A DNA stretch of 64,000 nucleotides from Gilvibacter sp. SZ-19 (GTDB taxonomy: Bacteria > Bacteroidota > Bacteroidia > Flavobacteriales > Flavobacteriaceae), in assembly GCF_002163875.1 (NCBI RefSeq), contig NZ_CP019333.1:2052864-2116863 (forward strand), in the 5' to 3' direction. The notes beneath the pieces are model-generated. The model was not told the DNA's origin and did no database searches. It saw nothing but the letters and a program-made list of their open reading frames with translations. The position numbers were made by a program, and so were the translations under genes. Every line of letters begins with the position of its first letter. Position 1 is the first letter of the stretch. This document shows, one piece after another, positions 53,789 to 63,776 of the stretch.

Positions 53789-55456
53789 TTAGTTAGCAGG
53801 AGGGAAAGCAGGCCCAGCAGGCTGAGTATCCCAGAATACCTGAGTATTGTTGTCTTGTCTCTGCGTAATGTTTGGATTCGCAATAACCTCAACAGATGGA
53901 TACAAGAAAGTTCTTGGGAATACACCTGGGTTTGGATCAAGGTTAGGGAATACAGTAGTTGGATATCCTGTTCTTCTGTAGAAGTTGTAAGAATCCGCAC
54001 CACCACCATACATGGTTACGAAGAATTGCTCAGCTAGAGCGTTCCAAGAATCATCTGAAGTATCAGTGATCAAAGCAGCTTTAGCAGCGATAAAGTCAGA
54101 TACAGTAGTTGCGTCTGGCTCGAAAGAAGTGTCACGAGTAGTATCCAATTCTCCGAAAGACTGAACTTTTGCGATAGACTTAGTAAGACCAGCTTCTACG
54201 AATCCGGCAGCAGCTCCAGGAGAACCACCAGCAAGAGCTACTTCAGCTCTCCAGAAATCTACGTAAGAAGCAAGGATGATAGGCTCGATACCAGCTCCAA
54301 GTCCACCAACATCTTGGTTAAGACCATTGAAACGGTTGTCATCGAATAAACCACCAGCTGGATATACACCTACAGCAGTACGTGTAAAGTTGTCTGGAGG
54401 AGTTCCTTCATCGTTACCGTGAGAACGTCCCCAGTAACCATCTTCTAAGAAACAAGCTGGAATTCCAAGAGCAGCGTATTGTGCTGGAGGAGTCTGAAGA
54501 GAACACTGAAGTGTCTCACCGTTTCCTGCAGGGTCACAAGATGCACCAGGAGTACAATCAACCTGACGGAAGAAGTAGTAACGGATACGTGGATCATCAT
54601 CAGAACCGTCAGTCTTATCAGCTTCTTGCATAGTCCAGATCAACCAGTTTGACTGATAGATGTTGGCACCAGAAGTTGTATAGTCTGCATTATAGTCTGG
54701 GTGACGAGTGTTAGGGTTTAGCAACTGAGTTCCGTACTTGAATTCGAAATCAAGAGAAGAATCGTTGATAAAGTTTCCAGTCGATACGATAGCGTTGAAT
54801 TCAGAAATGTTTCCTGTAGTCAAAGCGTGACGCATGATCAATGTGTTTACCATTGCAACCCAAGCGTCAGTATCTCCTCCGTAGAAGAAATCTGTAGCAG
54901 TACCTACACTAGCTCCAGCGAAGTAAGCTTTAGCCTCATCCAACATAGCGCGAGCAGCAGCGTAAACTGAAGCATCGTCGTCTAGCATTGGGTTAGGGAA
55001 CTCATCTGGATTAAGTGCTTCACTGAAAGGAATATCACCTAAGAAGTCTACTAGCATCATCAAAGTGTGCGCTTGTAGAGCCTTAGAAACACCTAAGTGG
55101 AACTCTAGACCACCACCATCAGCTTCGTTTTGAGCTTCGATGATGTTGATGTTCGCGAAGATGCTACTGTAAGAACGACTCCATACACCGTCAAAGGTAG
55201 AAGAGTTGTAGTTAGCGAAGTAGTCACGTCCGAACATGTAGTCGATACGAGTCAATTCTGCACCACGATCGTTGAAAGTGATAGCATTTGTTACGTAAGC
55301 ACGCTGAATGGTGTTAAGTAACAGATCCGGGTCTGCCTGTTCTGGCGAGATTGCGTTCGGACTTACAAGTTGTTCCAACTCGGTCGTCTCACAAGAGTAG
55401 AACAAGGTCCCACTCGAGATTAACGCAAGTAAAAAGATTTTATAGATTGTTTTCAT
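53789..55456 (-). CDS. SusD/RagB-family outer-membrane lipoprotein
   Basis: SusD proteins are lids on SusC channels that bind the substrate at the surface. A lipoprotein signal ends at Cys22 (FYSC). The helical TPR-like SusD core is visible in SKALQAHTLMMLVDFLGDIPFSEALN (located only), and YVDFWRAEVALAGG and SDDSWNALAEQFFVTMYG match the C-terminal part. Length 555 is normal. Gene order SusC-SusD-lipoprotein with a 21-base gap shows an operon. Confidence 0.92.
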   Translation of the reverse strand: MKTIYKIFLLALISSGTLFYSCETTELEQLVSPNAISPEQADPDLLLNTIQRAYVTNAITFNDRGAELTRIDYMFGRDYFANYNSSTFDGVWSRSYSSIFANINIIEAQNEADGGGLEFHLGVSKALQAHTLMMLVDFLGDIPFSEALNPDEFPNPMLDDDASVYAAARAMLDEAKAYFAGASVGTATDFFYGGDTDAWVAMVNTLIMRHALTTGNISEFNAIVSTGNFINDSSLDFEFKYGTQLLNPNTRHPDYNADYTTSGANIYQSNWLIWTMQEADKTDGSDDDPRIRYYFFRQVDCTPGASCDPAGNGETLQCSLQTPPAQYAALGIPACFLEDGYWGRSHGNDEGTPPDNFTRTAVGVYPAGGLFDDNRFNGLNQDVGGLGAGIEPIILASYVDFWRAEVALAGGSPGAAAGFVEAGLTKSIAKVQSFGELDTTRDTSFEPDATTVSDFIAAKAALITDTSDDSWNALAEQFFVTMYGGGADSYNFYRRTGYPTTVFPNLDPNPGVFPRTFLYPSVEVIANPNITQRQDNNTQVFWDTQPAGPAFPPAN

Positions 55457-55477
55457 AACTAAATTAAGAGATTATAA

Positions 55478-58400
55478 TTAGAATGATGCTTTAATACTCA
55501 AACCGTATCTTCTTGATGAAGGACCGTTGATGTAGTCAAATCCACGTCCGTTACCAATACCAACACCAGCTACGTTAGGATCGAAGTTCGCTCCGTCAGG
55601 TGTGTTGTAAGCATCATACCAAAGGTTGAATCCACTTGCTGTTACTGATAGTGAACCAAATGGTGTTTTTTCTAGCCATTTCTTTGGAACTGAGTATCCG
55701 AAAGAAACTTCTTGCAAACGAATAACAGAAGCATCGTAAACCTGCAGTTCTTTTGGTCCGAACAATACGTTCGAGAAGTAGTACTGCGAGTTGTTGATCT
55801 GGATTTCGTTTGGCTGTCCTGTAGATTGGCTAACACCTGGTAAAATAAAGGTATTTGCACGATCCTCAGTTTCAACGATCAAACCACGTCCAAGCAATAC
55901 TGCGATAGTAGAAGATGCGATATCTCCACCTTTAGTATGGCTGAATTGGAATCCTAGGTTGAAGTTCTTGTAAGACAAGGTGTTGATAAAGTTCATTACG
56001 TAATCCGGGTTCGGGTTACCAATGATAGGAGTAATCTGACGACCGTCGTCAAGTACAACTTGATCTTCAGTTACATAGTTACCAGCACTGTTTACTACGA
56101 AGTTTCCAGCGTCATCACGTAGAATACGAGTACCAACGATCACACCTAATTGCTCTCCGCGGATAGCGGCGTTAGCACCTAGGAAAGCAGCAGTAGAACC
56201 AGCGAAAAGAATTTGATCTTCTTCTTGCTCAGTTACGATTTGCTCACTCTGTGTGAAGTTAACACGAGAATTCCAGTTGAATCCGTCTTCTTTATCACTC
56301 TTAAATAAGTCTACGCTTAAGTCAACTTCCCATCCGTCACCTTCAACTTTACCAATGTTATCCTGAGTCTGAGTAAATCCAGAAGAAGGAGCCAATGGCT
56401 TAAATACGATAAGGTCTTCGGTAGAACGGTCGAAGTATGAAACGTTCAAGTTAACACGGTTGTTCAAGAAACGAGAGTCAAAACCAACTTCGAATTCTGA
56501 GATAAGTTCAGGCTTCAAGTCTGGGTTTGCACGGAATCCGCTGATCGCGTTAGTTGTAACAGGTCCGTTAGCACCACCGTTTACGTTGATGGCAAGGTTC
56601 AAGTTCTGTACTGTTGGGAATCCAGTTGGGAATCCAGCAGAAGTACCAAGACCTGCACGTAACTTCAAGTAGTTAAGTCCCCATTCAGATGAACGAATAG
56701 AAGGGAATGCAGCAGTTGGTAGGAACGATGCAGAGATCGATGGGTAGAACTGATTGTTGTTTTCTGTTGGTAAGTTAGAAACCCAGTCATTACGAGCAGA
56801 AAGCGTTAAGAACGCCCAGTCGCTGTAGTCAAGAGAAGTTTCAGCAAATACACCAACAATGTTTCTGAAAGATGTATTCTGGATTGGAGTCTGAGTCAAG
56901 AAGTTGAAGTGACGAAGAACGCCAAATACAATTTGTCCGTCAGACTGAACACCTTGCTGATCGAAGTTTCTTGAACGGCTAGTTGCACCAGCTGTAAAAG
57001 TAATTCCGATATCGTCAGTGATGTCATAGTCACCACTCAATGTCAAGTAGTGATCCCAGATACGTACGTTGTTGTCCCAAGTGATGTACTGACCAAAGAT
57101 TGCTTGGTTGAAGTTTACACCATTCTTGTTAGAGTACTGTGTGTTACGCTCGTTGTAGAAGTCAACACCAGCACGATATAGTAAGTTCAAGTTGTCGCTA
57201 AAGTCATACTGAAGTTGAGCAGTACCGAATACACGGTTTGTCAACTGAGTAGAACCAGCGTTCTCAACAGTCCAGCGTGGGTTGATGATATCGTTACCGT
57301 TACGGTAGTAGATAGATCCACCGGTTTCTGGAATAGTGTAAGGAAGTCCCATCAAGTCTACAGAACGCGGAGTAAAGAATACGTTCGCGAAAGTAGAGAA
57401 ACCTAAAGTACCGTTACCACGAGAGGCCGCTACTGGAGGAGATGCAACTTGGTTACGAGAGAAATTCAAAGTAGCAGATACTGTGAAGTTGTTAGTAAGC
57501 TGTGCGCGTCCACCAACTGCAAGAGTATTTCTGCGAATGTTGTTTCCTGGTGTAAATCCTGTTTCATCAAGGTGACCGTAGTTAACGTTGTAAGCAAGCT
57601 TACCATCGTCAGAGTTACCACGGATGTTGATAGAAGTATTTACTACATCACCAGTACGGAAGAAGTTCTCAACACTGTTGTAAGGTCTCCACTCGTAACG
57701 TACACCAGCAAAACGATTTCTCAATTCGTTGTCACCACCGTTAAGGTTGTTCAAGAATGCAGAAGAATCGTAAGGGTGACGCAATGTTCCTTGAGCGTCG
57801 ATCAAACCAGCTGGGTCATTCAAGTATCCGTCAACACCATCAGCGTTGAAAGAAGGACCCCAGTTAGAGAAGAACCATCCGAAAGATTGGTCGAAACCGT
57901 TTCCGTATTTGTCTTGGTAATCAGGTAGAGAAGCAATTTCGTTTACGAAGAACGATTGGCTAACTGTGATTTCGGTCTTCTTAGCTGATTTGTTTGCTCC
58001 ACCGCCACCAGACTTGGTAGTAATTACAATTACCCCGTTACGTCCAGCTGTACCGTAAAGTGTTGCTGCTGCAAGACCTTTAAGTACGTTTACGCTTTCG
58101 ATGTTATTTGGATCTAAGTCTAGGAAACGAGAAGAACCGACGTTACCGTTAAGGAAGTTACCTTGGGCGTTAGTATCACTTGAGAATGGTACACCATCTA
58201 CAATGAATAATGCCTGGTTACTACCGGTAATCGAATTGTATCCTCGAATTACTACGTTAGTTGCAGATCCAGAAGTACCACTCTGAGAAGTGATCTGTAC
58301 CCCAGATGCTTTACCAGAAAGCACACGAGCAACGTCACCTTCTGTACGTTGTTCGATATCTGCTGATTCAACAGTACTTACCGCATAACCTAGGGCCTTA

Positions 58401-58747
58401 GCCTCACGCTTGATACCTTGGGCAACTACCAATACTTCTTCAAGCTCGGTCCCTGGTACCATTTGTACGTTTACAGTAGATGTACTTGCAGTTACTGCGA
58501 TTTCCTGTTGAGTAAAACCTACGTAACTGTAGACAAGCGTCTGTCCAACTGATGCTCCGATGCTATAATTACCATCAAAGTCAGATTGAGTTCCAGTCGC
58601 GGTGCCTTTTACAATAATGTTAACCCCAGGTAATGGTAAACCGGTATCATCGGTCACGTTACCCGTGATTGTTTTGTCTTGTGCGAACGTCAGTTGCACT
58701 ACAAACGCCATGAATAGCGTTAAAATTCCACTAAACTTTGTTCTCAT
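55478..58747 (-). CDS. SusC/RagA-family TonB-linked outer-membrane transporter
   Basis: A TonB-dependent channel of 1089 residues. A signal peptide (1-22) is followed by a CarboxypepD-regulatory-like domain (ITGNVTDDTGLPLPGVNIIV), the plug with SusC signature (VQITSQSGTSGSATNVVIRG, YGTAGRNGVIVITTKSG), and a 22-strand barrel ending LSIKASF. No polysaccharide-degrading enzyme or sensor lies near, so the substrate may be peptide or another nutrient. The codon choice looks like that of a strongly expressed gene. Confidence 0.95.
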   Translation of the reverse strand: MRTKFSGILTLFMAFVVQLTFAQDKTITGNVTDDTGLPLPGVNIIVKGTATGTQSDFDGNYSIGASVGQTLVYSYVGFTQQEIAVTASTSTVNVQMVPGTELEEVLVVAQGIKREAKALGYAVSTVESADIEQRTEGDVARVLSGKASGVQITSQSGTSGSATNVVIRGYNSITGSNQALFIVDGVPFSSDTNAQGNFLNGNVGSSRFLDLDPNNIESVNVLKGLAAATLYGTAGRNGVIVITTKSGGGGANKSAKKTEITVSQSFFVNEIASLPDYQDKYGNGFDQSFGWFFSNWGPSFNADGVDGYLNDPAGLIDAQGTLRHPYDSSAFLNNLNGGDNELRNRFAGVRYEWRPYNSVENFFRTGDVVNTSINIRGNSDDGKLAYNVNYGHLDETGFTPGNNIRRNTLAVGGRAQLTNNFTVSATLNFSRNQVASPPVAASRGNGTLGFSTFANVFFTPRSVDLMGLPYTIPETGGSIYYRNGNDIINPRWTVENAGSTQLTNRVFGTAQLQYDFSDNLNLLYRAGVDFYNERNTQYSNKNGVNFNQAIFGQYITWDNNVRIWDHYLTLSGDYDITDDIGITFTAGATSRSRNFDQQGVQSDGQIVFGVLRHFNFLTQTPIQNTSFRNIVGVFAETSLDYSDWAFLTLSARNDWVSNLPTENNNQFYPSISASFLPTAAFPSIRSSEWGLNYLKLRAGLGTSAGFPTGFPTVQNLNLAINVNGGANGPVTTNAISGFRANPDLKPELISEFEVGFDSRFLNNRVNLNVSYFDRSTEDLIVFKPLAPSSGFTQTQDNIGKVEGDGWEVDLSVDLFKSDKEDGFNWNSRVNFTQSEQIVTEQEEDQILFAGSTAAFLGANAAIRGEQLGVIVGTRILRDDAGNFVVNSAGNYVTEDQVVLDDGRQITPIIGNPNPDYVMNFINTLSYKNFNLGFQFSHTKGGDIASSTIAVLLGRGLIVETEDRANTFILPGVSQSTGQPNEIQINNSQYYFSNVLFGPKELQVYDASVIRLQEVSFGYSVPKKWLEKTPFGSLSVTASGFNLWYDAYNTPDGANFDPNVAGVGIGNGRGFDYINGPSSRRYGLSIKASF

Positions 58748-58871
58748 TTTTATAATTTATTTGAATTAGCCAATGCCAAAAATCACAATAAAAAGTTAAT
58801 TACACAAGTTTTTATACTTAAAATTTACTTTTTTTTAAGGTTATTGTTACCCTTGTGTTAAGGGGGTTTTC

Positions 58872-60566
58872 CTAAAAATTTGAGCGTAAACTGAGGTGTA
58901 TTTTCGTGTTCGAAAATGAGAAGGGAAGAGCACCTGTTTTTCCGTTTGCAATATTGATCTTAAAAACCCCTGCTTTAGATAAAAATCCGAGTCCAATTCC
59001 AAAACTTATCAATTCTTCCTGGGTCTGATTGAGCTCATTTTCCAAATATCCAACATCTGCTATGCTGTGAACATAGAGTCCTGGGTTGATTAAATAGCGG
59101 TATTCAGTATTGAGAACCGAATACAGCTGGGCGTCAATGCTGTTCTCGTCAAAGCCTCGTATAGAGGTGATCCCTCCAAAGCGCATGAGTTCGTTGGTGA
59201 GGTAGTTGTCGCTAATAAGGGTCTCTGTGGTATTTCTTATAAATACCGAATTGTTTTCATTGAGTTCAAAGATATAGAAGCCGTCAAAGCTCACCTTGAC
59301 TTGATCACTGGTCATGGCGGCGCTCCTGTTTCCAAATTGACCCTTGAGTTCCCAGCGCGTCTTGTTCGGAAAGAGCAGGCTGGGTTGTGGGATCTGATAT
59401 TGCAGTCCGACCAAAACAAAGTCAGAGGTGTAGTCTGCAATTGTGGCGGCGGTAAGGGAGTCGTCTAGTAAGTTGTTGGATTCGTAATGGGTGTAGCCTG
59501 CAAGTGCTCGTAACCTTGGGTTGATCTGATAGTGTAGTTGTGCTTTCTGTTCAACGGTGACAAAACTTGAATCGCGTTTAAAGATGTAGAGTTCTAAATC
59601 TACTCCCAAGGGCGTCTTGAATAAATAAGGTAAGGAGGTGGCTACTCTAAAGTTCTGCTGATCGCGGCCGTCGCTTTTGTAATTGAGTCTAATCTCCTCT
59701 CCAAAATTCAAGTTGTTGCGAAGTTCCAGGTCTAGGTATCCGTTAAAGATGATCTTGGAGTCTGATTCGCTATTGGCGAAACCTAAGATCCCGTCAAAGC
59801 TATTGCTCGATCTCTTTTTGAGATAAAGGTAAACTTCTGTACTGTCTGGACGGAACAGCACTTCCGGTGCTTTGGAACTAGTCACAAATGGCAAGCTCTC
59901 AATTGCCTCGTAATTCTTGAGGAGTTTTCTCTTGTCAAAGACCCCTCCGGTTTTGATCCCTGCGAAATACTTGAGGTAGGATCTTGGGAATTTCTCATAA
60001 CCCTTGATTACGATCTTGTCTAAAGTTCTGCTTGTGCCGGAGCTGACGCTCAAGGTGCCGGTCATAGTTTGTGGATCTTCCAGATCGAGATCTACCAGTT
60101 GAACAGTTGCAAAGGCATTGCCCAAACTGTTTTGGTAGTCGGTTAGCATTTGCATGCCTGTTTCCAGATCTTCAAAGGCTAGTGTTATCAATGTATCGCT
60201 TACGGCCGGGAAAAGACGTTTGAGATCTTTTATGGGTATGCCAGAAAAGCTGTGGTTTATTTTGAGGGTAGTGATCTGTTCTCCTAAGTTGTAGGTTGCG
60301 ACAAAGATCGAGTCAGTCTTTGCTATAGGGGCTTGGTAGTTTAGATTGATGTAGCCGGATTTTCTGAGATAGCTTGCGGCTGTATCCGCAGCAGAGGACA
60401 TGCTGGCCAAGTCTGGGTAAGTTAACTGGTTGAAGAGGGATTTGACTTGCTCTGTTTCGGGCTCCGGACTGACCTCTAGCTCCAATGTAAAATTCTGGGC
60501 TGTAGCCAATCCGCAGTATAGTATATATATATTAAGGTATAAAGCGCGCTTTAAAAATCGGTTCAA
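58872..60566 (-). CDS. Omp85/BamA-like outer-membrane protein
   Basis: A signal peptide ending in ATAQ (about residue 24) is followed by a POTRA-like region (about 110-215; LKRLFPAVSDTLITLAFEDL, VIKGYEKFPRSYLKYFAG) and a 16-strand barrel from 260 on, with the Omp85 loop motif GGITSIRGFDENS. Total 564 residues, shorter than BamA. The start codon is TTG at 60566; no in-frame ATG gives a signal peptide. Function may be in secretion or membrane-protein insertion. It is divergent from the str operon. Confidence 0.82.
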   Translation of the reverse strand: MNRFLKRALYLNIYILYCGLATAQNFTLELEVSPEPETEQVKSLFNQLTYPDLASMSSAADTAASYLRKSGYINLNYQAPIAKTDSIFVATYNLGEQITTLKINHSFSGIPIKDLKRLFPAVSDTLITLAFEDLETGMQMLTDYQNSLGNAFATVQLVDLDLEDPQTMTGTLSVSSGTSRTLDKIVIKGYEKFPRSYLKYFAGIKTGGVFDKRKLLKNYEAIESLPFVTSSKAPEVLFRPDSTEVYLYLKKRSSNSFDGILGFANSESDSKIIFNGYLDLELRNNLNFGEEIRLNYKSDGRDQQNFRVATSLPYLFKTPLGVDLELYIFKRDSSFVTVEQKAQLHYQINPRLRALAGYTHYESNNLLDDSLTAATIADYTSDFVLVGLQYQIPQPSLLFPNKTRWELKGQFGNRSAAMTSDQVKVSFDGFYIFELNENNSVFIRNTTETLISDNYLTNELMRFGGITSIRGFDENSIDAQLYSVLNTEYRYLINPGLYVHSIADVGYLENELNQTQEELISFGIGLGFLSKAGVFKINIANGKTGALPFSFSNTKIHLSLRSNF

Positions 60567-60666
60567 AATGCCTCGGATTATCTCTGTAAATCTAACGCAA
60601 GTGAAGGTTTTTTCATATAAATAGGGTCGCCAAATTATAAGGATTTGAAAATTACAGAGTATACGT

Positions 60667-60696
60667 TTGAATACTAGAATTTTATTTCTACCTTTG
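60667..60696 (+). promoter_or_regulatory. Promoter of the str operon
   Basis: TTG (60667-60669), 19-base spacer, TACCTTTG (60689-60696): a perfect Bacteroidota promoter. The leader to the rpsL ATG is about 50 bases. Confidence 0.85.
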
Positions 60697-60698
60697 CA

Positions 60699-60719
60699 TG
60701 CCCTTAAAAAGGGCCTTTT
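60699..60719 (+). promoter_or_regulatory. Small hairpin in the rpsL leader
   Basis: GCCCTT-AAA-AAGGGC can form a 6-base stem at the very start of the transcript, and AAAAGGGCCTTTT overlaps it. It could be a 5' stabilising stem or a site for ribosomal protein control. No sequence match to a known S7-type site was tested. Confidence 0.35.
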
Positions 60720-60749
60720 AGATTTTAAAAAAGTATAACAAAGGATTTT

Positions 60750-61124
60750 ATGCCAACAATTTCACAATTAGTACGAAAAGGAAGATCCAAAATAACCAAG
60801 AAGAGCAAATCGGCTGCTTTGGATTCGTGCCCTCAAAGAAGAGGGGTATGTACTCGTGTGTACACTACCACACCTAAGAAACCTAACTCAGCGATGAGAA
60901 AGGTTGCTCGTGTGCGTCTTACCAACGGTAAGGAAGTGAACGCCTACATCCCTGGAGAAGGACACAATCTACAAGAACACTCGATAGTATTGGTTAGAGG
61001 AGGAAGGGTAAAAGATTTGCCGGGAGTTCGTTATCACATTGTACGTGGGGCACTTGACACCGCTGGTGTTGAAGGCCGTCTACAACGTAGATCGAAGTAC
61101 GGAGCGAAACGCCCAAAGAAGTAA
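60750..61124 (+). CDS. rpsL: 30S ribosomal protein S12
   Basis: S12 shapes the decoding centre. The 124 residues start [12 protein letters not shown], with [17 protein letters not shown] and [13 protein letters not shown]. Lys43/Lys44 and Lys88 are present at the sites where streptomycin resistance changes occur, so the protein is of sensitive type. First gene of the operon; rpsG follows after 24 bases. Confidence 0.98.
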   Translation: MPTISQLVRKGRSKITKKSKSAALDSCPQRRGVCTRVYTTTPKKPNSAMRKVARVRLTNGKEVNAYIPGEGHNLQEHSIVLVRGGRVKDLPGVRYHIVRGALDTAGVEGRLQRRSKYGAKRPKK

Positions 61125-61148
61125 ATTAACACCCGTTAAAGCGAAGAC

Positions 61149-61625
61149 ATGAGAAAAAGACAAGCAAAAAAACGTCCGCTTTTACCAGATCCAAAGTTTA
61201 ATGATCAATTGGTTACACGTTTTGTGAACAATTTGATGTGGGACGGTAAAAAGTCAGTGGCGTTCAAGATATTCTACGACGCGATCGACATCGTTGACGA
61301 GAAAAAACAAGACGACGAAAAAACGGCTCTTGAGCTTTGGAAGGATGCTCTTTCAAACGTTATGCCTCACGTAGAGGTGCGTAGCCGTCGAGTGGGAGGA
61401 GCTACATTCCAGATCCCAATGCAAATCAGACCAGACCGTAAGGTTTCTACAGCTATGAAGTGGTTGATTCTTTATGCGCGTAAGCGTAATGAGAAGTCAA
61501 TGGCTCAGAAATTGGCTGCAGAGATCCTAGCTGCGGCTAAGGAAGAAGGAGCTGCTGTTAAGAAGCGCGTTGATACGCACAAGATGGCAGAAGCAAACAA
61601 AGCATTCTCACACTTTAGATTCTAA
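61149..61625 (+). CDS. rpsG: 30S ribosomal protein S7
   Basis: S7 starts assembly of the small-subunit head. The 158 residues begin [17 protein letters not shown] and include [17 protein letters not shown] and [20 protein letters not shown]. It has the usual length and lies 8 bases before fusA. Confidence 0.98.
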   Translation: MRKRQAKKRPLLPDPKFNDQLVTRFVNNLMWDGKKSVAFKIFYDAIDIVDEKKQDDEKTALELWKDALSNVMPHVEVRSRRVGGATFQIPMQIRPDRKVSTAMKWLILYARKRNEKSMAQKLAAEILAAAKEEGAAVKKRVDTHKMAEANKAFSHFRF

Positions 61626-61633
61626 GAAATAAA

Positions 61634-63766
61634 ATGGCAAGAGATTTAAAATTCACTAGAAATATCGGGATCGCCGCTCACATTGATGCGGGTAAAACCA
61701 CTACGACTGAGCGTATCCTATACTATACCGGTGTTAGTCACAAGATTGGTGAGGTACACGATGGTGCTGCAACCATGGACTGGATGGAGCAAGAGCAGGA
61801 GCGTGGTATTACAATTACCTCTGCTGCAACCACTTGTACTTGGAATTTCCCACTTGAGAACGGGAAGCCAACTCCAGATACTAAGGGCTACCACTTCAAC
61901 ATCATCGATACTCCTGGTCACGTTGACTTTACTGTAGAGGTAAACCGTTCTTTACGTGTACTTGACGGCTTGGTATTCTTGTTCTCTGCGGTAGACGGAG
62001 TTGAGCCTCAATCTGAGACCAACTGGCGTTTAGCAGACAACTACAAAGTACCACGTATCGGTTTTGTAAACAAGATGGACCGTCAAGGGTCAAACTTTAT
62101 GGCGGTATGTCAGCAGGTAAAAGACATGTTGAAGTCTAACGCAGTGCCAATTGTAATGAACATTGGTGATGAGGCAGACTTTAAAGGTATCGTTGACCTT
62201 GTAAAGAACCGCGCCATTATCTGGCACGATGAAACACAAGGATCTACTTTTGACGTAGTGGACATTCCAGAAGAATTGAAAGAAGAGGCTGCTATGTTGC
62301 GCGGACAACTTATTGAAGAAGTTGCTGCTTACGACGAGAACCTTTTGGAGAAATTCATGGAAGACGAAAACTCCATTACTGAAGAAGAAGTTCACGCTGC
62401 ACTACGTGCTGCTGTAATGGATATGAGTATCATTCCAATGATCTGTGGATCAGCATTTAAGAACAAAGGTGTTCAGTTCCTATTGGACGCTGTTTGTCGT
62501 TACTTGCCTTCTCCAACAGACAAAGAAGGTATTGTAGGGATGAACCCTGATACTGATAAAGAAGAAATTCGCAAGCCTGATGTTAAGGAGCCGTTTGCGG
62601 CCCTTGCCTTTAAGATCGCTACCGATCCTTTCGTAGGTCGTTTGGCATTCTTTAGAGCTTATTCAGGACGTTTGGATGCAGGTTCTTACGTATTGAACAA
62701 CCGTTCTGGTAAGAAAGAGCGTATCTCTCGTATTTACCAAATGCACTCGAACAAGCAGAACGCTATCGAATATATTGAAGCTGGTGATATTGGAGCAGCT
62801 GTTGGATTTAAGGACATCAAAACTGGTGATACCCTATCTGACGAGAAAAACCCAATCGTACTAGAAAGTATGGACTTCCCAGATCCGGTAATCGGTATCG
62901 CGGTTGAGCCTAAGACTAAGGCAGACGTAGATAAACTAGGTATGGCCTTGTCTAAATTGGCAGAAGAGGATCCGACCTTTACAGTGCGTACTGATGAGGC
63001 TTCAGGTCAAACCATTATCTCTGGTATGGGTGAGCTTCACTTGGATATCATTGTAGATCGTTTGAGACGTGAGTTCAAGGTTGAAGTAAACCAAGGACAG
63101 CCTCAGGTAGAGTACAAAGAAGCTATCACAGCGAAAGCAGATCACAGAGAGGTTTACAAGAAGCAATCTGGTGGTCGTGGTAAGTTCGCAGATATCGTAT
63201 TTACTATGGAGCCTCTTGAGGACGAAACCAAAACTGGTCTTGAGTTTGTTAACGAGATCAAAGGTGGTAACGTACCAAAAGAATACGTTCCAGCTGTAGA
63301 GAAAGGTTTCAGAGAAGCTATGAAGAACGGTCCTTTGGCTGGTTTCGAAATGGATTCGATGAAAGTTACTTTAAAGGATGGATCTTTCCACCCGGTGGAT
63401 TCGGATTCACTTTCTTTCGAATTGGCTGCAAAACTAGGTTACAAAGCTGCTGCTAAGGCTGCACGTGCTGTGATCCTAGAGCCGATCATGAAGTTGGAAG
63501 TAATTACTCCGGAAGAGAACATGGGTGATATTGTTGGAGACTTGAACCGTCGTCGCGGACAAGTAAACAACATGGGAGATCGCGCAGGAGCTAAGGTTGT
63601 TAAGGCCGAGGTGCCACTTTCTGAAATGTTTGGATACGTAACTACTTTGCGTACCCTATCTTCAGGTCGTGCGACTTCTACCATGGAATTCTCTCACTAT
63701 GCAGAAACTCCTTCTAACATCTCAGAAGAAGTGATCGCTGCCGCTAGAGGAACTGCTAACGTATAA
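61634..63766 (+). CDS. fusA: Elongation factor G
   Basis: EF-G moves tRNA and mRNA on the ribosome. The 710 residues show GTP motifs [14 protein letters not shown] (G1), DTPGHVDF (G3) and NKMDR (G4). Domain IV has the tip region of EF-G with [11 protein letters not shown] normal type I EF-G. It is followed after 10 bases by rpsJ; no tuf gene lies between. Confidence 0.98.
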   Translation: MARDLKFTRNIGIAAHIDAGKTTTTERILYYTGVSHKIGEVHDGAATMDWMEQEQERGITITSAATTCTWNFPLENGKPTPDTKGYHFNIIDTPGHVDFTVEVNRSLRVLDGLVFLFSAVDGVEPQSETNWRLADNYKVPRIGFVNKMDRQGSNFMAVCQQVKDMLKSNAVPIVMNIGDEADFKGIVDLVKNRAIIWHDETQGSTFDVVDIPEELKEEAAMLRGQLIEEVAAYDENLLEKFMEDENSITEEEVHAALRAAVMDMSIIPMICGSAFKNKGVQFLLDAVCRYLPSPTDKEGIVGMNPDTDKEEIRKPDVKEPFAALAFKIATDPFVGRLAFFRAYSGRLDAGSYVLNNRSGKKERISRIYQMHSNKQNAIEYIEAGDIGAAVGFKDIKTGDTLSDEKNPIVLESMDFPDPVIGIAVEPKTKADVDKLGMALSKLAEEDPTFTVRTDEASGQTIISGMGELHLDIIVDRLRREFKVEVNQGQPQVEYKEAITAKADHREVYKKQSGGRGKFADIVFTMEPLEDETKTGLEFVNEIKGGNVPKEYVPAVEKGFREAMKNGPLAGFEMDSMKVTLKDGSFHPVDSDSLSFELAAKLGYKAAAKAARAVILEPIMKLEVITPEENMGDIVGDLNRRRGQVNNMGDRAGAKVVKAEVPLSEMFGYVTTLRTLSSGRATSTMEFSHYAETPSNISEEVIAAARGTANV

Positions 63767-63776
63767 TATTCAACAG

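Larger units (their letters stand above)
4238..60516. repeat. Dispersed octamer CTGCGGAT (25 copies seen)
   Basis: Read by eye on both strands. Plus orientation at 4238, 20510, 21321, 21900, 24343, 26546, 30797, 33759, 34199, 34926, 38465, 39614, 41316, 45551, 48527. Minus orientation (ATCCGCAG) at 14025, 18406, 25424, 27000, 35881, 39444, 42494, 47167, 60384, 60509. About 2 would be expected by chance. Copies at 30797, 35881 and 38465 are intergenic. It is absent from 48535 to 60383 and from the ribosomal and pyruvate dehydrogenase genes. Confidence 0.7.

Noticed and set aside
57449-57928. Open plus-strand frame of 159 codons inside the SusC gene
   Set aside because: Low-complexity Val/Ser/Thr-rich shadow of a codon-biased gene.
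52791-58747. A polysaccharide utilisation locus
   Set aside because: No carbohydrate-active enzymes, sulfatases or sensors accompany the SusC-SusD pair within the window.
58845-58866. CCCTT/AAGGG hairpin as a terminator of the Omp85-like gene
   Set aside because: A 5-base stem with no T run on the minus strand; too weak to list.
4238-60516. CTGCGGAT as a polar segregation signal (KOPS-like)
   Set aside because: Both orientations are frequent (15 and 10) with no clear run of one polarity in this window, so a polar signal is not supported from this data alone.
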